Assembly: GCF_017569225.1 (NCBI RefSeq)
Contig: NZ_CP071868.1
Span: 1,550,001-1,614,000 of the forward strand
Reading direction: 5' to 3'
Origin: Pengzhenrongella sicca
Lineage (GTDB): Bacteria > Actinomycetota > Actinomycetes > Actinomycetales > Cellulomonadaceae
DNA: 64,000 bases
Shown piece by piece: positions 40,987 to 52,604 of this stretch. Below the pieces are notes generated by a model. That model searched no databases. It was not told the origin of the DNA and worked only from the letters and a program-made list of their open reading frames with translations. The number at the start of each line of letters is the position of its first letter. The stretch's first letter is position 1. The position numbers and the translations under genes are program-made.

Positions 40987-42296
40987 TGTCGAGCACCACC
41001 ACGAACGACCAGAGCACCTTCGCCGAGTCCGCGACCGACCCGAGCCTGCCCGCGGGCCTGTCGACCGACCACAGCCGGGCGGTCGCGGACAGCGCGCACA
41101 GCCACGGCACCGGCGGGACTCCGCAAGGCTCGCGCGCGGAGCGGAAGACGTCGTTCGACCTCGCCGACTTCCCGCTGCCCACCGGCCGCGAGGAGGAGTG
41201 GCGCTTCACCCCGATCGACCGGATCGCGCCGCTGTTCGCCGCGGACCTCACGGGGCACAGCGTGCTGACGACCGTCGTCGAGGCGCCCGAGGTGACCGTC
41301 GAGATCGTCGACCGCGACGACGCGCGGCTCGGCCTCGCCGGCCGGCCCGGCGACCGCGCGGCGGCCGCCGCATGGGCCTCGTTCCCGCGTGCCACCATCG
41401 TCACCGTGCCGGCCCAGGCGGTCGCCTCGGCCGTGACGTCGATCCGCGTCGAGGGGGTCGAGGGCGCCGCCCGCGAGGCCACCGCCACGCACCTGCTCGT
41501 GCACGCGCAGGCGCTGTCCGAGGCCGTCGTCGTGCTCGACCACGTCGGCGACGCGACGCTCACCGAGACGGTCGAGATCGTCGTCGACGACGGCGCGCAC
41601 CTGACGCTCGTGTCCGTGCAGGACTGGTCCGAGGGCGCGGTGCACACCTCGTCGCACCGGATCCGCCTCGGCCGCGACGCGCGGGTCAAGCACGTCGTCG
41701 TGACGCTCGGCGGCGACGTCGTGCGGATGACGCCGGACGCCGAGTTCACCGGCGAGGGCGGCGAGCTCGAGATGCTGGGTCTGTACTTCGCGGACGCGGG
41801 CCAGCACCAGGAGCAGCGCCTGTTCGTCGACCACGCGGTGCCGGCCTGCCGCTCGCGCGTGACGTACAAGGGCGCGCTGCAGGGCGAGGGCGCGCACACC
41901 GTGTGGGTCGGCGACGTGCTGATCCGCAAGGAGGCCGAGGGCACCGACACGTACGAGCTCAACCGCAACCTCGTGCTCTCGGACGGCGCCCGCGCCGACT
42001 CGGTCCCGAACCTCGAGATCGAGACCGGCCTGATCGAGGGCGCGGGCCACGCGTCCGCGACCGGCAGGTTCGACGACGAGCAGCTGTTCTACCTGCGCTC
42101 GCGCGGCATCCCCGAGGTCGACGCCCGCCGCCTCGTCGTCCGCGGCTTCTTCGCGGACGTCGTGCACCAGATCGGCGTGCCTGGGATCGAGGACCGGCTG
42201 ATCGCGTCGATCGAGCTCGAGCTCGAGCGCAGCATGAGCGAGATCGCGCCGACCGCCTCGGCCGACGCGCCGCTCACCGCGGTGGCCTCCGCATGA
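40986..42296 (+). CDS. sufD: Fe-S scaffold protein SufD
   Basis: A 436-residue partner of SufB in the SufBC2D complex. An N-terminal Ser/Thr-rich lead of about 50 residues precedes the helical segment PLPTGREEEWRFTPIDRI. The beta-helix core ends with DEQLFYLRSRGIPEVDARRLVVRGFF, the family C-terminal signature. It overlaps sufB by 1 bp and the Rieske gene by 4 bp. Confidence 0.95.
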   Translation: MSSTTTNDQSTFAESATDPSLPAGLSTDHSRAVADSAHSHGTGGTPQGSRAERKTSFDLADFPLPTGREEEWRFTPIDRIAPLFAADLTGHSVLTTVVEAPEVTVEIVDRDDARLGLAGRPGDRAAAAAWASFPRATIVTVPAQAVASAVTSIRVEGVEGAAREATATHLLVHAQALSEAVVVLDHVGDATLTETVEIVVDDGAHLTLVSVQDWSEGAVHTSSHRIRLGRDARVKHVVVTLGGDVVRMTPDAEFTGEGGELEMLGLYFADAGQHQEQRLFVDHAVPACRSRVTYKGALQGEGAHTVWVGDVLIRKEAEGTDTYELNRNLVLSDGARADSVPNLEIETGLIEGAGHASATGRFDDEQLFYLRSRGIPEVDARRLVVRGFFADVVHQIGVPGIEDRLIASIELELERSMSEIAPTASADAPLTAVASA

Positions 42297-42643
42297 GCGC
42301 ACAGCTCGCCTGCCTCGCGCAGGATGTGCCCGTCGCGGGCACGCTCCGGGTCGAGCTCGAGTCGGCGACCGGCACGGTCGACGTCGCGCTCGTGCGCGCC
42401 GAGGATGGCGTACTGCACGCCATCTCGGACGTCTGCTCGCACGGTGCGGTCTCGCTCTCGGACGGCGAGGTCGAGGGCTCGACGATCGAGTGCTGGCTGC
42501 ACGGCTCGAGCTTCGACCTGCGCACCGGCGCACCGACGGGACTGCCGGCCACCCGGCCCGTGCCCGTGTACCCCGTGACTGTCGACGGCGAGCGCATCCT
42601 CGTCGACGTCGACGCCCCCCACCTGATCAGCAAGGAGAACTGA
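42293..42643 (+). CDS. Rieske-type [2Fe-2S] ferredoxin in the suf operon
   Basis: A 116-residue single-domain protein with a complete Rieske motif pair: Cys48-x-His50 (CSHGAVSL) and Cys67-x2-His70 (CWLHGSSF). This resembles the ferredoxin components of dioxygenases. Its place between sufD and sufC, with 4-bp overlap upstream and no gap downstream, ties its expression to cluster assembly. It may feed electrons to Suf or be an early client, but neither is shown by the sequence. Confidence 0.9.
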   Translation: MSAQLACLAQDVPVAGTLRVELESATGTVDVALVRAEDGVLHAISDVCSHGAVSLSDGEVEGSTIECWLHGSSFDLRTGAPTGLPATRPVPVYPVTVDGERILVDVDAPHLISKEN

Positions 42644-45342
<2,699 letters not shown>

Positions 45343-45346
<4 letters not shown>

Positions 45347-45681
45347 CCATCACCACGCCCGCGGGCGCGACCCCCCCGAACGTCGCCGACCTCGAGGAGG
45401 CCCTCAAGGACGTCATCGACCCTGAGCTCGGGATCAACATCGTCGACCTCGGCCTCGTCTACGGCCTGACGCTCGACCAGAACAACCACGCCGTCATCGA
45501 CATGACGCTCACGTCGGCGGCCTGCCCGCTGACGGACGTCATCGAGGACCAGGCTGCGACGAGCCTCGACGGCCTCGTCGACGGGTTTCGGATCAACTGG
45601 GTCTGGATGCCGCCGTGGGGCCCGGAGAAGATCACCCCCGACGGCCGCGAGCAGATGCGCGCGCTCGGATTCAACATCTGA
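45343..45681 (+). CDS. sufT: SufT-like Fe-S assembly factor (MIP18/DUF59 family)
   Basis: A 112-residue protein with the family start LEEALKDVIDPELGINIVDL and the conserved cysteine motif TSAACPLTDVIEDQ. The C-terminal VWMPPWGPEKITPDGREQM is typical of SufT in actinobacterial suf operons. SufT helps mature Fe-S proteins when demand is high. ATG 45343 overlaps the sufU stop and follows AAAGGAGC. Confidence 0.93.
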
Positions 45682-45716
45682 CGCGCGAACGGGTGAGCGC
45701 ACCCAGCCGGGCGGGC

Positions 45717-45722
45717 TAGGTT
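45717..45722 (+). promoter_or_regulatory. -10 box of a leaderless promoter (unknown gene)
   Basis: TAGGTT lies six bases before GTG 45729, with no Shine-Dalgarno sequence. Confidence 0.45.
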
Positions 45723-45728
45723 CTCGGC

Positions 45729-46730
45729 GTGAGCAGCGCGGAGTTCGACGCCTTTGGCCCCTGGATCGATCAGATCCGCACCGACGACGAGGTCCCGCGG
45801 CTCTACCGCGACCACGGCCTCGACCTCGCGGCGCACCGGCTCGTGCTCAAGGTGCCGCGCAACATCACGCGCCGGGACGCGACCCCGGACATGGACCTGT
45901 ACGACCACATCCTCGCGGCCGGCCCGACGCGGCTGACGGTGCTGAGCCGCCGGCCGGGCGGGTACGCCGAGACGGCAGTCGAGTACGGCCAGATCGCCGC
46001 GATCGCGGACAGCACGGACCTGCTCGACGGCCGCCTGGTCCTGCACCTGCGGGCCGCGCCGGCGCTCGAGATCCGCTACAACGGGTCGGCGAGCGCGGTC
46101 GTGGGGACGCTCGTGCGCACGCTGCGCGAGCTGCGCCGTGCGGCCCTGGCGGGCAGCCCGCTCGCGTTGTTCCACGGCGACGCTGCGATCCACGGCGACG
46201 CTGCGATTCAGGACGACGCTGCCGTTCAGGACTACTCCGCCGTTCAGGACTACTCCGCCGCCGCCCCGGTGCGGGCGTTGTCCCGCGACGCGCTCGGGGA
46301 GCGCGACGTCGACCTCGTCTCGCAGTACCGCGAGCTGCTCCGTGCCGAGCCGGCCGTCCGCCTGCTCGCCGCGCACGGCCGCTCGGTGCGCACACCACGG
46401 GGCGGCGCGCTGACTCGGGCGCTGCACGTGGCGCACCCGATGACCCTGCAGGGCGCGCTGGTCTGCGCGGACGCGGCCGAGCTCCAGGTGCTGGGCCGGC
46501 GGGGCTGGTTCGTCCGCGGCAGCCGACCGGTCCACTCGCTCGCGCGCCTCGTCGTGCCCCTCGCAGGCCTCGACGACGTCACGGTGCGGGACCACGACCG
46601 GTACGCGGGGGTCCGCGTCGTCACCCTGCATGCCGGTACGGCCCGGTTCGACTGCCCTGTGCCGGCCGGCTCGGAAGCCGAGGCCGCGCTGCTCGCGGCG
46701 GCTCCCGTCGCCGCGAGCGCCCGCGCTTGA
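45729..46730 (+). CDS. Conserved hypothetical protein with internal repeats
   Basis: A 333-residue soluble protein I do not recognise. Residues about 30-145 alternate short strands and turns (RLTVLSRRPGGYAETAVEYG, LVLHLRAAPALEIRYNG), suggesting a beta-barrel or PH-like fold. Residues about 149-178 are five six-residue repeats. The second half (RALHVAHPMTLQGALVCADAAE onward) is again mixed alpha/beta and ends Ala-rich. It has no signal peptide or membrane segment. Its own TAGGTT promoter separates it from sufT upstream, and it converges on the metallopeptidase. Function unknown. Confidence 0.7.
   Translation: MSSAEFDAFGPWIDQIRTDDEVPRLYRDHGLDLAAHRLVLKVPRNITRRDATPDMDLYDHILAAGPTRLTVLSRRPGGYAETAVEYGQIAAIADSTDLLDGRLVLHLRAAPALEIRYNGSASAVVGTLVRTLRELRRAALAGSPLALFHGDAAIHGDAAIQDDAAVQDYSAVQDYSAAAPVRALSRDALGERDVDLVSQYRELLRAEPAVRLLAAHGRSVRTPRGGALTRALHVAHPMTLQGALVCADAAELQVLGRRGWFVRGSRPVHSLARLVVPLAGLDDVTVRDHDRYAGVRVVTLHAGTARFDCPVPAGSEAEAALLAAAPVAASARA
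46173..46262 (+). repeat. 18-bp tandem repeat (5 copies) in the unknown gene
   Basis: Five in-frame 18-bp units begin at 46173, 46191, 46209, 46227 and 46245. Units 1-2 (CACGGCGACGCTGCGAT-) and units 4-5 (CAGGACTACTCCGCCG--) are near-identical pairs with a hybrid unit between, a pattern of stepwise expansion. Confidence 0.92.
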
Positions 46731-46769
46731 GGCCCGGCAGAGCGCGAGCCCCTCAGAGCGCGAGCCCCG

Positions 46770-47646
46770 TCACAGCGCGGCGGCCTCGAGCGCGTTGCAG
46801 GCTGCGAACGTCGCACCCTCGTAGCCGGCGGTGAACCAGCGCTGGCGCTGCTCGCTCGAGCCGTGCGTCCACGCCTCGGGGTTGACCGATCCCGTCGAGC
46901 TCTCCTGGATCCGGTCGTCGCCGACGGCGGACGCGGCCGAGAGCGCGTCCGCGAGCTCGGCCGCGGTGATGGGCTGGAGGAAGGTCACGCCGGTGTCGGG
47001 GTCGACCGTCGTCGCGGCGTGCCCGGTCCACATCCCGGCGAGGCAGTCCGCCATCAGCTCGATGCGCACGGAGTCCGACGCAGGCCCGGTGCCGGTTCGG
47101 TCGGCCCCATCCATCACACCAGTGAGCTGCTGGATGTGGTGGCCGAACTCGTGCGCCAGCACGTACTCCTCGACGAGTCGCCCGCCCGACGCCCCGAACC
47201 GGGTCTGCAGGTCGTCGTAGAAGCCGAGGTCGAGGTACACGGTCTGGTCGGGCGGGCAGTAGAACGGCCCGGTCCCGCTCGTCGCGTCCCCGCACGCCGT
47301 CGCCGTCGCGTCCTCGAAGCTCACGACCCCCGGCTGCGCGTACTGGGTTCCGACCGCCGGGAGGGCCGCCGTCCAGTAGGCGTCGAGCGACTGGGCCGTC
47401 GCCGACAGCCGGCACTCCCGGTCCGTGTTCGCCTGCTCCGCCGTGCAGTCGCCGACGGTCGAGACCGTCTCGCCGCTGCCCGTCCCGCCCGCCGTCCTCG
47501 GCGACACCCGACAGGTCGACGTTGAAGAAGACCGCCGCGAGCAGGACGACGAGGCCGACGACCCCGCCCCCGACCGCGGTCTTCCGGCCGCCGCGCTGCG
47601 TCCGGACGCGGCCGCCCTCGAACCTCCCACCGGTGGAGAAGGTCAT
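46770..47646 (-). pseudogene. Neutral zinc metallopeptidase (YpfJ-like), frameshifted
   Basis: Two reading frames together make one normal protein of about 291 residues. The N-terminal part (from ATG 47646) reads MTFSTGGRFEGGRVRTQRGG, then one transmembrane helix (VGGGVVGLVVLLAAVFFNVD). The C-terminal part in the next frame has the zinc site LAHEFGHHIQQL (47136-47153) and runs to the stop at 46770. The frames meet in the G/C-rich run at 47482-47493, where one extra base must be skipped. ATG 47646 is preceded by a TAGCCT -10 box (complement of 47653-47658) at six bases, so the N-terminal frame is expressed. A sequencing error, a true mutation or +1 frameshifting are all possible. Confidence 0.8.
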
Positions 47647-47652
47647 GGACGA

Positions 47653-47658
47653 AGGCTA
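47653..47658 (-). promoter_or_regulatory. -10 box of leaderless metallopeptidase promoter
   Basis: TAGCCT on the reverse strand, six bases before ATG 47646. Confidence 0.45.
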
Positions 47659-47679
47659 GACGGCGCGGGCTCGGCCGGC

Positions 47680-48312
47680 CTACTCGCCGAGGCCGCGCGC
47701 CGCGAGGCCCTCCCCGGTGGCGCGCGCCCGCGCGACGGTGCGGACCGCTGCCGGGACGAGCAGCGCCCGCGGGTTCCGCTCGAGCCCGCGCGCGCGGGCG
47801 GCGTCGCGCACCTCGAGCCCGGTCTCCACGAGCGCCGGGATCGTGCGCAGCATGAGCGCGACCGAGAGCGCGAAGATCTCGGGCCGCAGTCCGACGCGCG
47901 CGAGCGGCCGCGCGGCGCGTTCGAGGGCGTCGAGCATGCGGTCCGCCGGCGTGGTCGCGGTGACCACGCCCGCGGCGACGACGAGGGTCACGAGGTCGGC
48001 GCCGACCTCGATGGCGACGGCCGGACCGCGCTGCCACCACTGGTAGGCCACGAGCCCCGCTGCCGTCACGAGCACCGGCGCGAGGCCGCGAAGCGTCGCG
48101 CGCGCCGGCACGCGGGCCGCGACGGCCGCGGCGACGGCCACTCCGAGCAGCACGAGCGACGATCCCGGCCCGCGCAGCAGCACGACGGCGAGCCCGAACA
48201 GCGTCAGCGCCGTCAGCTTGGCCGCGACGGGGGCCCGGTGCACTGCGGTCGTGCCCGGCCGGTACAGGCCGAGCGGGCCGGTCCAGGGGGAGCGGGCGCG
48301 GACGCGACTCAT
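47680..48312 (-). CDS. bioN: ECF transporter transmembrane component (EcfT/BioN)
   Basis: A 210-residue membrane protein with about five helices. A cytoplasmic coupling region contains the Ala-Arg-Gly motif (ARARGLERNPRALLVP) that docks on the ATPase. It is the T component of a biotin-type energy-coupling-factor transporter, judged by the adjacent bioY. ATG 48312 overlaps the ATPase stop by 4 bp. Confidence 0.88.
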   Translation of the reverse strand: MSRVRARSPWTGPLGLYRPGTTAVHRAPVAAKLTALTLFGLAVVLLRGPGSSLVLLGVAVAAAVAARVPARATLRGLAPVLVTAAGLVAYQWWQRGPAVAIEVGADLVTLVVAAGVVTATTPADRMLDALERAARPLARVGLRPEIFALSVALMLRTIPALVETGLEVRDAARARGLERNPRALLVPAAVRTVARARATGEGLAARGLGE

Positions 48313-49007
48313 CTGATCGCCATCCGCGACCGGTACGCCTCGACGGCGGCGGGCCCCGCGCCGTCGACCACGACCCGGCCGCCGTCGACGACGAGCACCC
48401 GATCCGCGCGCCCGGCGGCCTCGAGGTCGTGCGTCACGAGCAGCACCTGCTGGTCGAGCGAGGCCAGCAGCTCGTCGACGACCCGGCGCCAGCGCAGGTC
48501 GAGCAGGGTCGTGGGCTCGTCGCACACGAGGACGGCGGGCTCGGTCGCGAGCACGCCGGCCAGCGCGAGCAGCTGCTTCTGGCCGCCGGACAGCGCGTGC
48601 ACGCTGACGTCCACGAGCCTCGCGAGGCCGAACCGATCGAGCACGCCGACGACGCGCTCGGCCCGGGTCGCGGCGTCCGGCTCGAGCCGGCGCAACGACA
48701 GCGCGACGTCCTCGCGCGGGGTCGGCATGACGAGCTGCGCATCCGGGTCTGTGAAGACGAAGCCGACCCGGCGGCGGACGGCGGCGCCATGGCGGGCGGT
48801 GTCGAGCCCGTCCACGAGCACCCGGCCCGAGGTCGGCAGCACGAGGCCGTTCACCAGGCGCGCGAGCGTCGACTTGCCGGAGCCGTTCGCGCCGATCACG
48901 GCGACCCGGCGCTCGGGGAGCCGGAGCTCGACGCCGGCCAGGATCGTCACGTCGGGGGCGCCGGGGGAGCCCTCGGCGACGACGGCTACGGACTCGAACT
49001 CGATCAC
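48309..49007 (-). CDS. bioM: ECF transporter ATPase (EcfA/BioM)
   Basis: A 232-residue ATPase: Walker A GANGSGKST, Q-loop FTDPDAQLVMPT, signature ALSGGQKQLLALAG, Walker B VLVCDEPTTLLD and H-loop VLLVTHDLEAAG. The Q-helix-like DPDAQL segment is typical of ECF ATPases. Only one ATPase gene is present, as in bioMNY systems. GTG start 13 bp after the bioY stop. Confidence 0.9.
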   Translation of the reverse strand: MIEFESVAVVAEGSPGAPDVTILAGVELRLPERRVAVIGANGSGKSTLARLVNGLVLPTSGRVLVDGLDTARHGAAVRRRVGFVFTDPDAQLVMPTPREDVALSLRRLEPDAATRAERVVGVLDRFGLARLVDVSVHALSGGQKQLLALAGVLATEPAVLVCDEPTTLLDLRWRRVVDELLASLDQQVLLVTHDLEAAGRADRVLVVDGGRVVVDGAGPAAVEAYRSRMAIR

Positions 49008-49020
49008 GGCGCGGCGAACG

Positions 49021-49653
49021 TCAGCGGCGCTGGCGCAGCATGTCCGGGAAGGCCCGGAAGACCGCGGCCGCGACCACGGCGACGAGCACGTTCTTGATCA
49101 CGTCGCCCGGCAGGAACGTCGCGCCGAACGCGATGGCCTCGCCGGGGCCGAGGCCCATGCGCCAGCCCAGCACGGCGATGCCCGGGGGGTAGGTCACGAG
49201 CAGGCTGCCCGCCATCGCGGCGGCGAAGAACACGAGAGGCCGGCGGGCCGGCCGCACGCGCAGCGCGAACGAGGCGAGGTAGCCCGCGAGGGCGGCGGCG
49301 AGCGGGAACGAGATGAGGTAGCCGAACGACGGCTTGGCGATGACGGCCAGCCCGCCCGTGCCCTCCGCGAAGACCGGCAGGCCCGCGAACCCGACCGCGA
49401 GGTACAACCCGACGGCGAGCGCACCGCGCCGCGGCCCCAGCACGACGCCCGCGAGCATGACCCCGAACGTCTGGAGCGTGATCGGCACGGAGAGCCCGCC
49501 GACGACGATCGCGGGCAGCAGCGCGCAGACCGCGACGAACGCCGCGAAGGTCGCAACGAGCGCGACGTCGGCGCTCGTGCGGGTGCGGGCCGCGGGCGCG
49601 GCGTCAGCGCGGCCCAGGGCGGCGGCGGGATCGTTCTCGGGCACGGTCGACAT
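49021..49653 (-). CDS. bioY: Biotin transporter substrate-binding component BioY
   Basis: A 210-residue membrane protein with six predicted helices. It has the BioY pattern VPITLQTFGVMLAGVVLGPRRG, LAVGFAGLPVFAEGTGG and KPSFGYLISFPLAAALAG. The N-terminal 35 residues are Ala/Arg-rich and cytoplasmic. ATG 49653 has an AGGGAG ribosome-binding site. It is first in the bioY-bioM-bioN order, so biotin is the likely substrate of the whole transporter. Confidence 0.92.
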   Translation of the reverse strand: MSTVPENDPAAALGRADAAPAARTRTSADVALVATFAAFVAVCALLPAIVVGGLSVPITLQTFGVMLAGVVLGPRRGALAVGLYLAVGFAGLPVFAEGTGGLAVIAKPSFGYLISFPLAAALAGYLASFALRVRPARRPLVFFAAAMAGSLLVTYPPGIAVLGWRMGLGPGEAIAFGATFLPGDVIKNVLVAVVAAAVFRAFPDMLRQRR

Positions 49654-49782
49654 CGGGCTCCCTGGGGTCCTGCCGGTCTCCGGCGGAGGTCTGGCGGCAG
49701 GTTGCCACGCTAGTCCCACGTAGACTTGTGCGCGTTTGTGTCCGCGTCCAACGCTCGCGGACCGTTTTCGAAGGAATCCTCA

Positions 49783-51381
49783 GTGATCACAGCCCATGCC
49801 GTCGAGTTGCGCTTCGGCGCCAACGTTCTGCTCGAGGCGGCCAGCTTCCGGATCGCCGCGGGGGACCGCATCGGGCTGGTCGGCCGGAACGGCGCCGGCA
49901 AGACGACCCTGACGAAGGCCCTCGCGGGGCAGAGCCAGCCGTCCGCCGGACAGATCACCCGCAGCGGCGAGGTCGGGTACCTGCCGCAGGACTCGCGCAC
50001 GGGCGACCACACGACGCTCGCGATGGACCGGGTGCTCTCGGCCCGCGGCCTCGACGAGATCGTGCGCGGCATGCGCGAGACCGAGGTCGCGATGGCCGAT
50101 CCCGATCCGGACGTCCAGGACGCGGCGATGGAGCGGTACGCGCGGCTCGAGGCCCGGTTCACCACGGCGGGCGGCTACGCGGCCGAGTCCGAGGCCAGCA
50201 CGATCGCCTCGAACCTCGGCCTGGACGAGCGCGTGCTCAGCCAGACCTGTGGCACGCTCTCGGGCGGGCAGCGGCGCCGGGTCGAGCTCGCGCGCATCCT
50301 CTTTTCCGGCGTCGAGACCCTCCTGCTCGACGAGCCGACCAACCACCTCGACGCCGACTCGATCGTGTGGCTGCGCGACTACCTGCGCGCCTACTCGGGC
50401 GGCTTCATCGTGATCAGCCACGACAACGACCTCCTGCGCGCGGTGGTCAACAAGGTGTTCCACCTGGACGGCAACCGCGGCGAGCTCGACCAGTACAACC
50501 TGCGCTGGGACGCGTACCTGCTCCAGCGCGAGACGGACGAGAAGCGGCGCAAGCGCGAGCGCGCGAACACGGAGAAGAAGGCCACGGTCCTGCTGCTGCA
50601 GGCGGACAAGATGCGCGCCAAGGCCACCAAGGCCGTCGCGGCGCAGAACATGGCCCGGCGCGCCGAGAAGATGCTGTCGGCGCTCGAGGACGTCCGCGCG
50701 TCCGACAAGGTCGCGCGGATCCGGTTCCCGAGCCCCGCGCCGTGCGGCAAGACGCCGCTGACCGCGTCGGGACTGAGCCGGACGTACGGCTCGCTCGAGG
50801 TGTTCACCGACGTCAGCCTGGCGATCGACCGCGGCAGCCGCGTCGTGATCGTCGGCCTCAACGGCGCCGGCAAGACGACGCTGCTGCGGATGCTCGCCGG
50901 CGTCGACGCCCCCGACACGGGCGAGGTCCGCGCCGGGCACGGGCTCAAGCTGGGGTACTACGCGCAGGAGCACGAGACCCTCGACACCACCCGCACGGTC
51001 GTGCAGAACCTGCGCTCGGCCGCGCCCGAGCTCACCGACACCCAGGTGCGGTCCGTGCTCGGGTCGTTCCTGTTCTCGGGCGACGACGCCGACAAGCCCG
51101 TGCGGGTCCTGTCCGGCGGGGAGAAGACCCGCCTCGCGCTCGCCGCGATCGTCGTCTCGGGGGCCAACGTGCTGCTGCTGGACGAGCCCACGAACAACCT
51201 CGACCCCGCCAGTCGCGCCGAGATCCTCGCCGCGCTGCGCAACTACGAGGGCGCCGTGGTGCTCGTCTCGCACGACGAGGGCGCCGTCGAGGCGCTCAAC
51301 CCCGAGCGCGTCGTGCTGCTGCCCGACGGCGTCGAGGACCTCTGGGGCCCGGACTACGCGGACCTCATCTCGCTGGCCTGA
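49783..51381 (+). CDS. ABC-F family ATPase (translation factor type)
   Basis: A 532-residue soluble protein with two ABC domains. The first has GRNGAGKTT, LSGGQRRRVELA and LLLDEPTNHLD. The second has GLNGAGKTT, LSGGEKTRLALA and LLLDEPTNNLD. A charged helical linker (RETDEKRRKRERANTEKKA, near residues 252-300) joins them. There are no membrane segments, so it should act on ribosomes like EttA/Uup rather than transport. GTG 49783 follows GAAGGAAT. TAGACT at 49721-49726 may be the -10 box, giving a leader of about 50 nt. Rv1473 may be the nearest M. tuberculosis relative (memory). Confidence 0.9.
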   Translation: MITAHAVELRFGANVLLEAASFRIAAGDRIGLVGRNGAGKTTLTKALAGQSQPSAGQITRSGEVGYLPQDSRTGDHTTLAMDRVLSARGLDEIVRGMRETEVAMADPDPDVQDAAMERYARLEARFTTAGGYAAESEASTIASNLGLDERVLSQTCGTLSGGQRRRVELARILFSGVETLLLDEPTNHLDADSIVWLRDYLRAYSGGFIVISHDNDLLRAVVNKVFHLDGNRGELDQYNLRWDAYLLQRETDEKRRKRERANTEKKATVLLLQADKMRAKATKAVAAQNMARRAEKMLSALEDVRASDKVARIRFPSPAPCGKTPLTASGLSRTYGSLEVFTDVSLAIDRGSRVVIVGLNGAGKTTLLRMLAGVDAPDTGEVRAGHGLKLGYYAQEHETLDTTRTVVQNLRSAAPELTDTQVRSVLGSFLFSGDDADKPVRVLSGGEKTRLALAAIVVSGANVLLLDEPTNNLDPASRAEILAALRNYEGAVVLVSHDEGAVEALNPERVVLLPDGVEDLWGPDYADLISLA

Positions 51382-51398
51382 CGGCCCCCAGCGGGCGC

Positions 51399-52247
51399 TC
51401 AGCGCAGCTGTGCGTCGATGAGCGCGTCCTCCTCGTCCTCGGCGCTCGGGCCGTGCCTGCGACGGGCGTCGGCCGGGCGGCGGGCGCCCGGCGCGCCGTC
51501 AGGCTCGTGCCACTCGACCCAGGCGAGCCGCGAGAACCCGATGAGCGACCCGAGCGCGAAGACCCACCACTGGAACGCGTACGACAGGTGCGACCCGGGG
51601 TCGGTGCTGGGCTTGGGGAGCGCCCCGATCGAGTCGGCGGCGGACGGATCCTCGGCCGCCAGCGCGCCGTACGCCGCGTACGCGTCGACCCGGTCGGGGT
51701 CGAGGCCGCCCGCCGCGAGCACCTGGTCGACCGAGATCGCCTGGACCTGACCGGCCGGGGCGTCGCGGCTCGACGCGGGCTCGTCGGCCCGCAGCCGGAC
51801 CGTGATCTCGACGGTGCCCGTCGGCGGCGCGGGGACGGAATCCGGGCGGTCGGCCTCGCCGGTCGGCACCCACCCGCGGTCGACGACGAGGACGGTGCCG
51901 CTCGGCGCCCCGTCGGGCACGAACGGGACGAGGGCGTGGAACCCGGCCCGGTCGGTGACCGGGCGGTTGCGCAGCAGCGCCGTGTGCGCGGTGTCGTAGT
52001 GGCCGACGACCGTGACGGGACGCCACACGTCGCCGCCGGCCAGCGCGGCGTCGGGCCCGGCGAGCAGCTCGTCGAGGGGGACCGGGGTCGCGTCGTAGCT
52101 CGCCTCGATCCCGGCGATCACCGCGTCCCGCGCGACATGCCGCTGCCACTGCCAGCGGCCCAGCAGGCCGCACACGACCGCCAGCGCGATCGCGAGCGCG
52201 ACCAGCCCGAGGGTGCGCCGGACGGCCGCCCCGGCCGGGGCCGTCAT
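51399..52247 (-). CDS. SURF1 family cytochrome oxidase assembly protein
   Basis: A 282-residue protein with two transmembrane helices flanking a periplasmic domain. The N-terminal one (LGLVALAIALAVVCGLLGRWQWQR region) ends in the family motif GRWQWQR. The C-terminal one (YAFQWWVFALGSLIGFSRL) matches the SURF1 YAFQWW motif. The centre contains LLRNRPVTDRAGFHALVPF and VDRGWVPTG. It helps assemble heme-copper oxidase. It converges on the ABC-F gene and lies downstream of two small reverse-strand genes. Confidence 0.93.
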   Translation of the reverse strand: MTAPAGAAVRRTLGLVALAIALAVVCGLLGRWQWQRHVARDAVIAGIEASYDATPVPLDELLAGPDAALAGGDVWRPVTVVGHYDTAHTALLRNRPVTDRAGFHALVPFVPDGAPSGTVLVVDRGWVPTGEADRPDSVPAPPTGTVEITVRLRADEPASSRDAPAGQVQAISVDQVLAAGGLDPDRVDAYAAYGALAAEDPSAADSIGALPKPSTDPGSHLSYAFQWWVFALGSLIGFSRLAWVEWHEPDGAPGARRPADARRRHGPSAEDEEDALIDAQLR

Positions 52248-52295
52248 CGCGTCGCCCTCGTGGCCGCTGAGGCCGCTGTCACCGCGTCGTCCGCG

Positions 52296-52604
52296 TCACC
52301 GAGCCGGCGTCCCACCGGCGGGCGGCTCGTCGGTGAGCACGTCGAGCTCGCGCACCGGCACCGTCCCGCGCAGGAAGCTCCGGGCACCGAGGTACTGCTC
52401 GAGGTGCTCGCGGTGCGCGTCGCACGCCAGCCACACCTTGCGCCGGCTGGGGGTGTGCAGCGTCGGGTTGTTCCAGAGCAGGCCCCAGGTCGCCTCGGCG
52501 CGGCAGCCGCGCGCGCTGCACACGAGCTCGCCGACGGAATCGGGAGTGGCGTCGGGCGTGGCGGAGCGGGCGAGGTCGGGCGGGGTGTCAGTGGACTCGG
52601 TCAT
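52296..52604 (-). CDS. Small zinc-finger-like conserved protein
   Basis: A 102-residue actinobacterial conserved protein. It has a possible metal site: Cys-x4-Cys (CSARGC) followed about 25 residues later by Cys-x2-His (CDAHREHL). Between them is TWGLLWNNPTLHTPSRRKVWL. Such proteins are sometimes mislabelled as acetone-carboxylase-like; nothing here supports that. ATG 52604 overlaps the DUF3099 gene stop by 4 bp, so the two are co-transcribed with surf1 downstream. Confidence 0.7.
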   Translation of the reverse strand: MTESTDTPPDLARSATPDATPDSVGELVCSARGCRAEATWGLLWNNPTLHTPSRRKVWLACDAHREHLEQYLGARSFLRGTVPVRELDVLTDEPPAGGTPAR

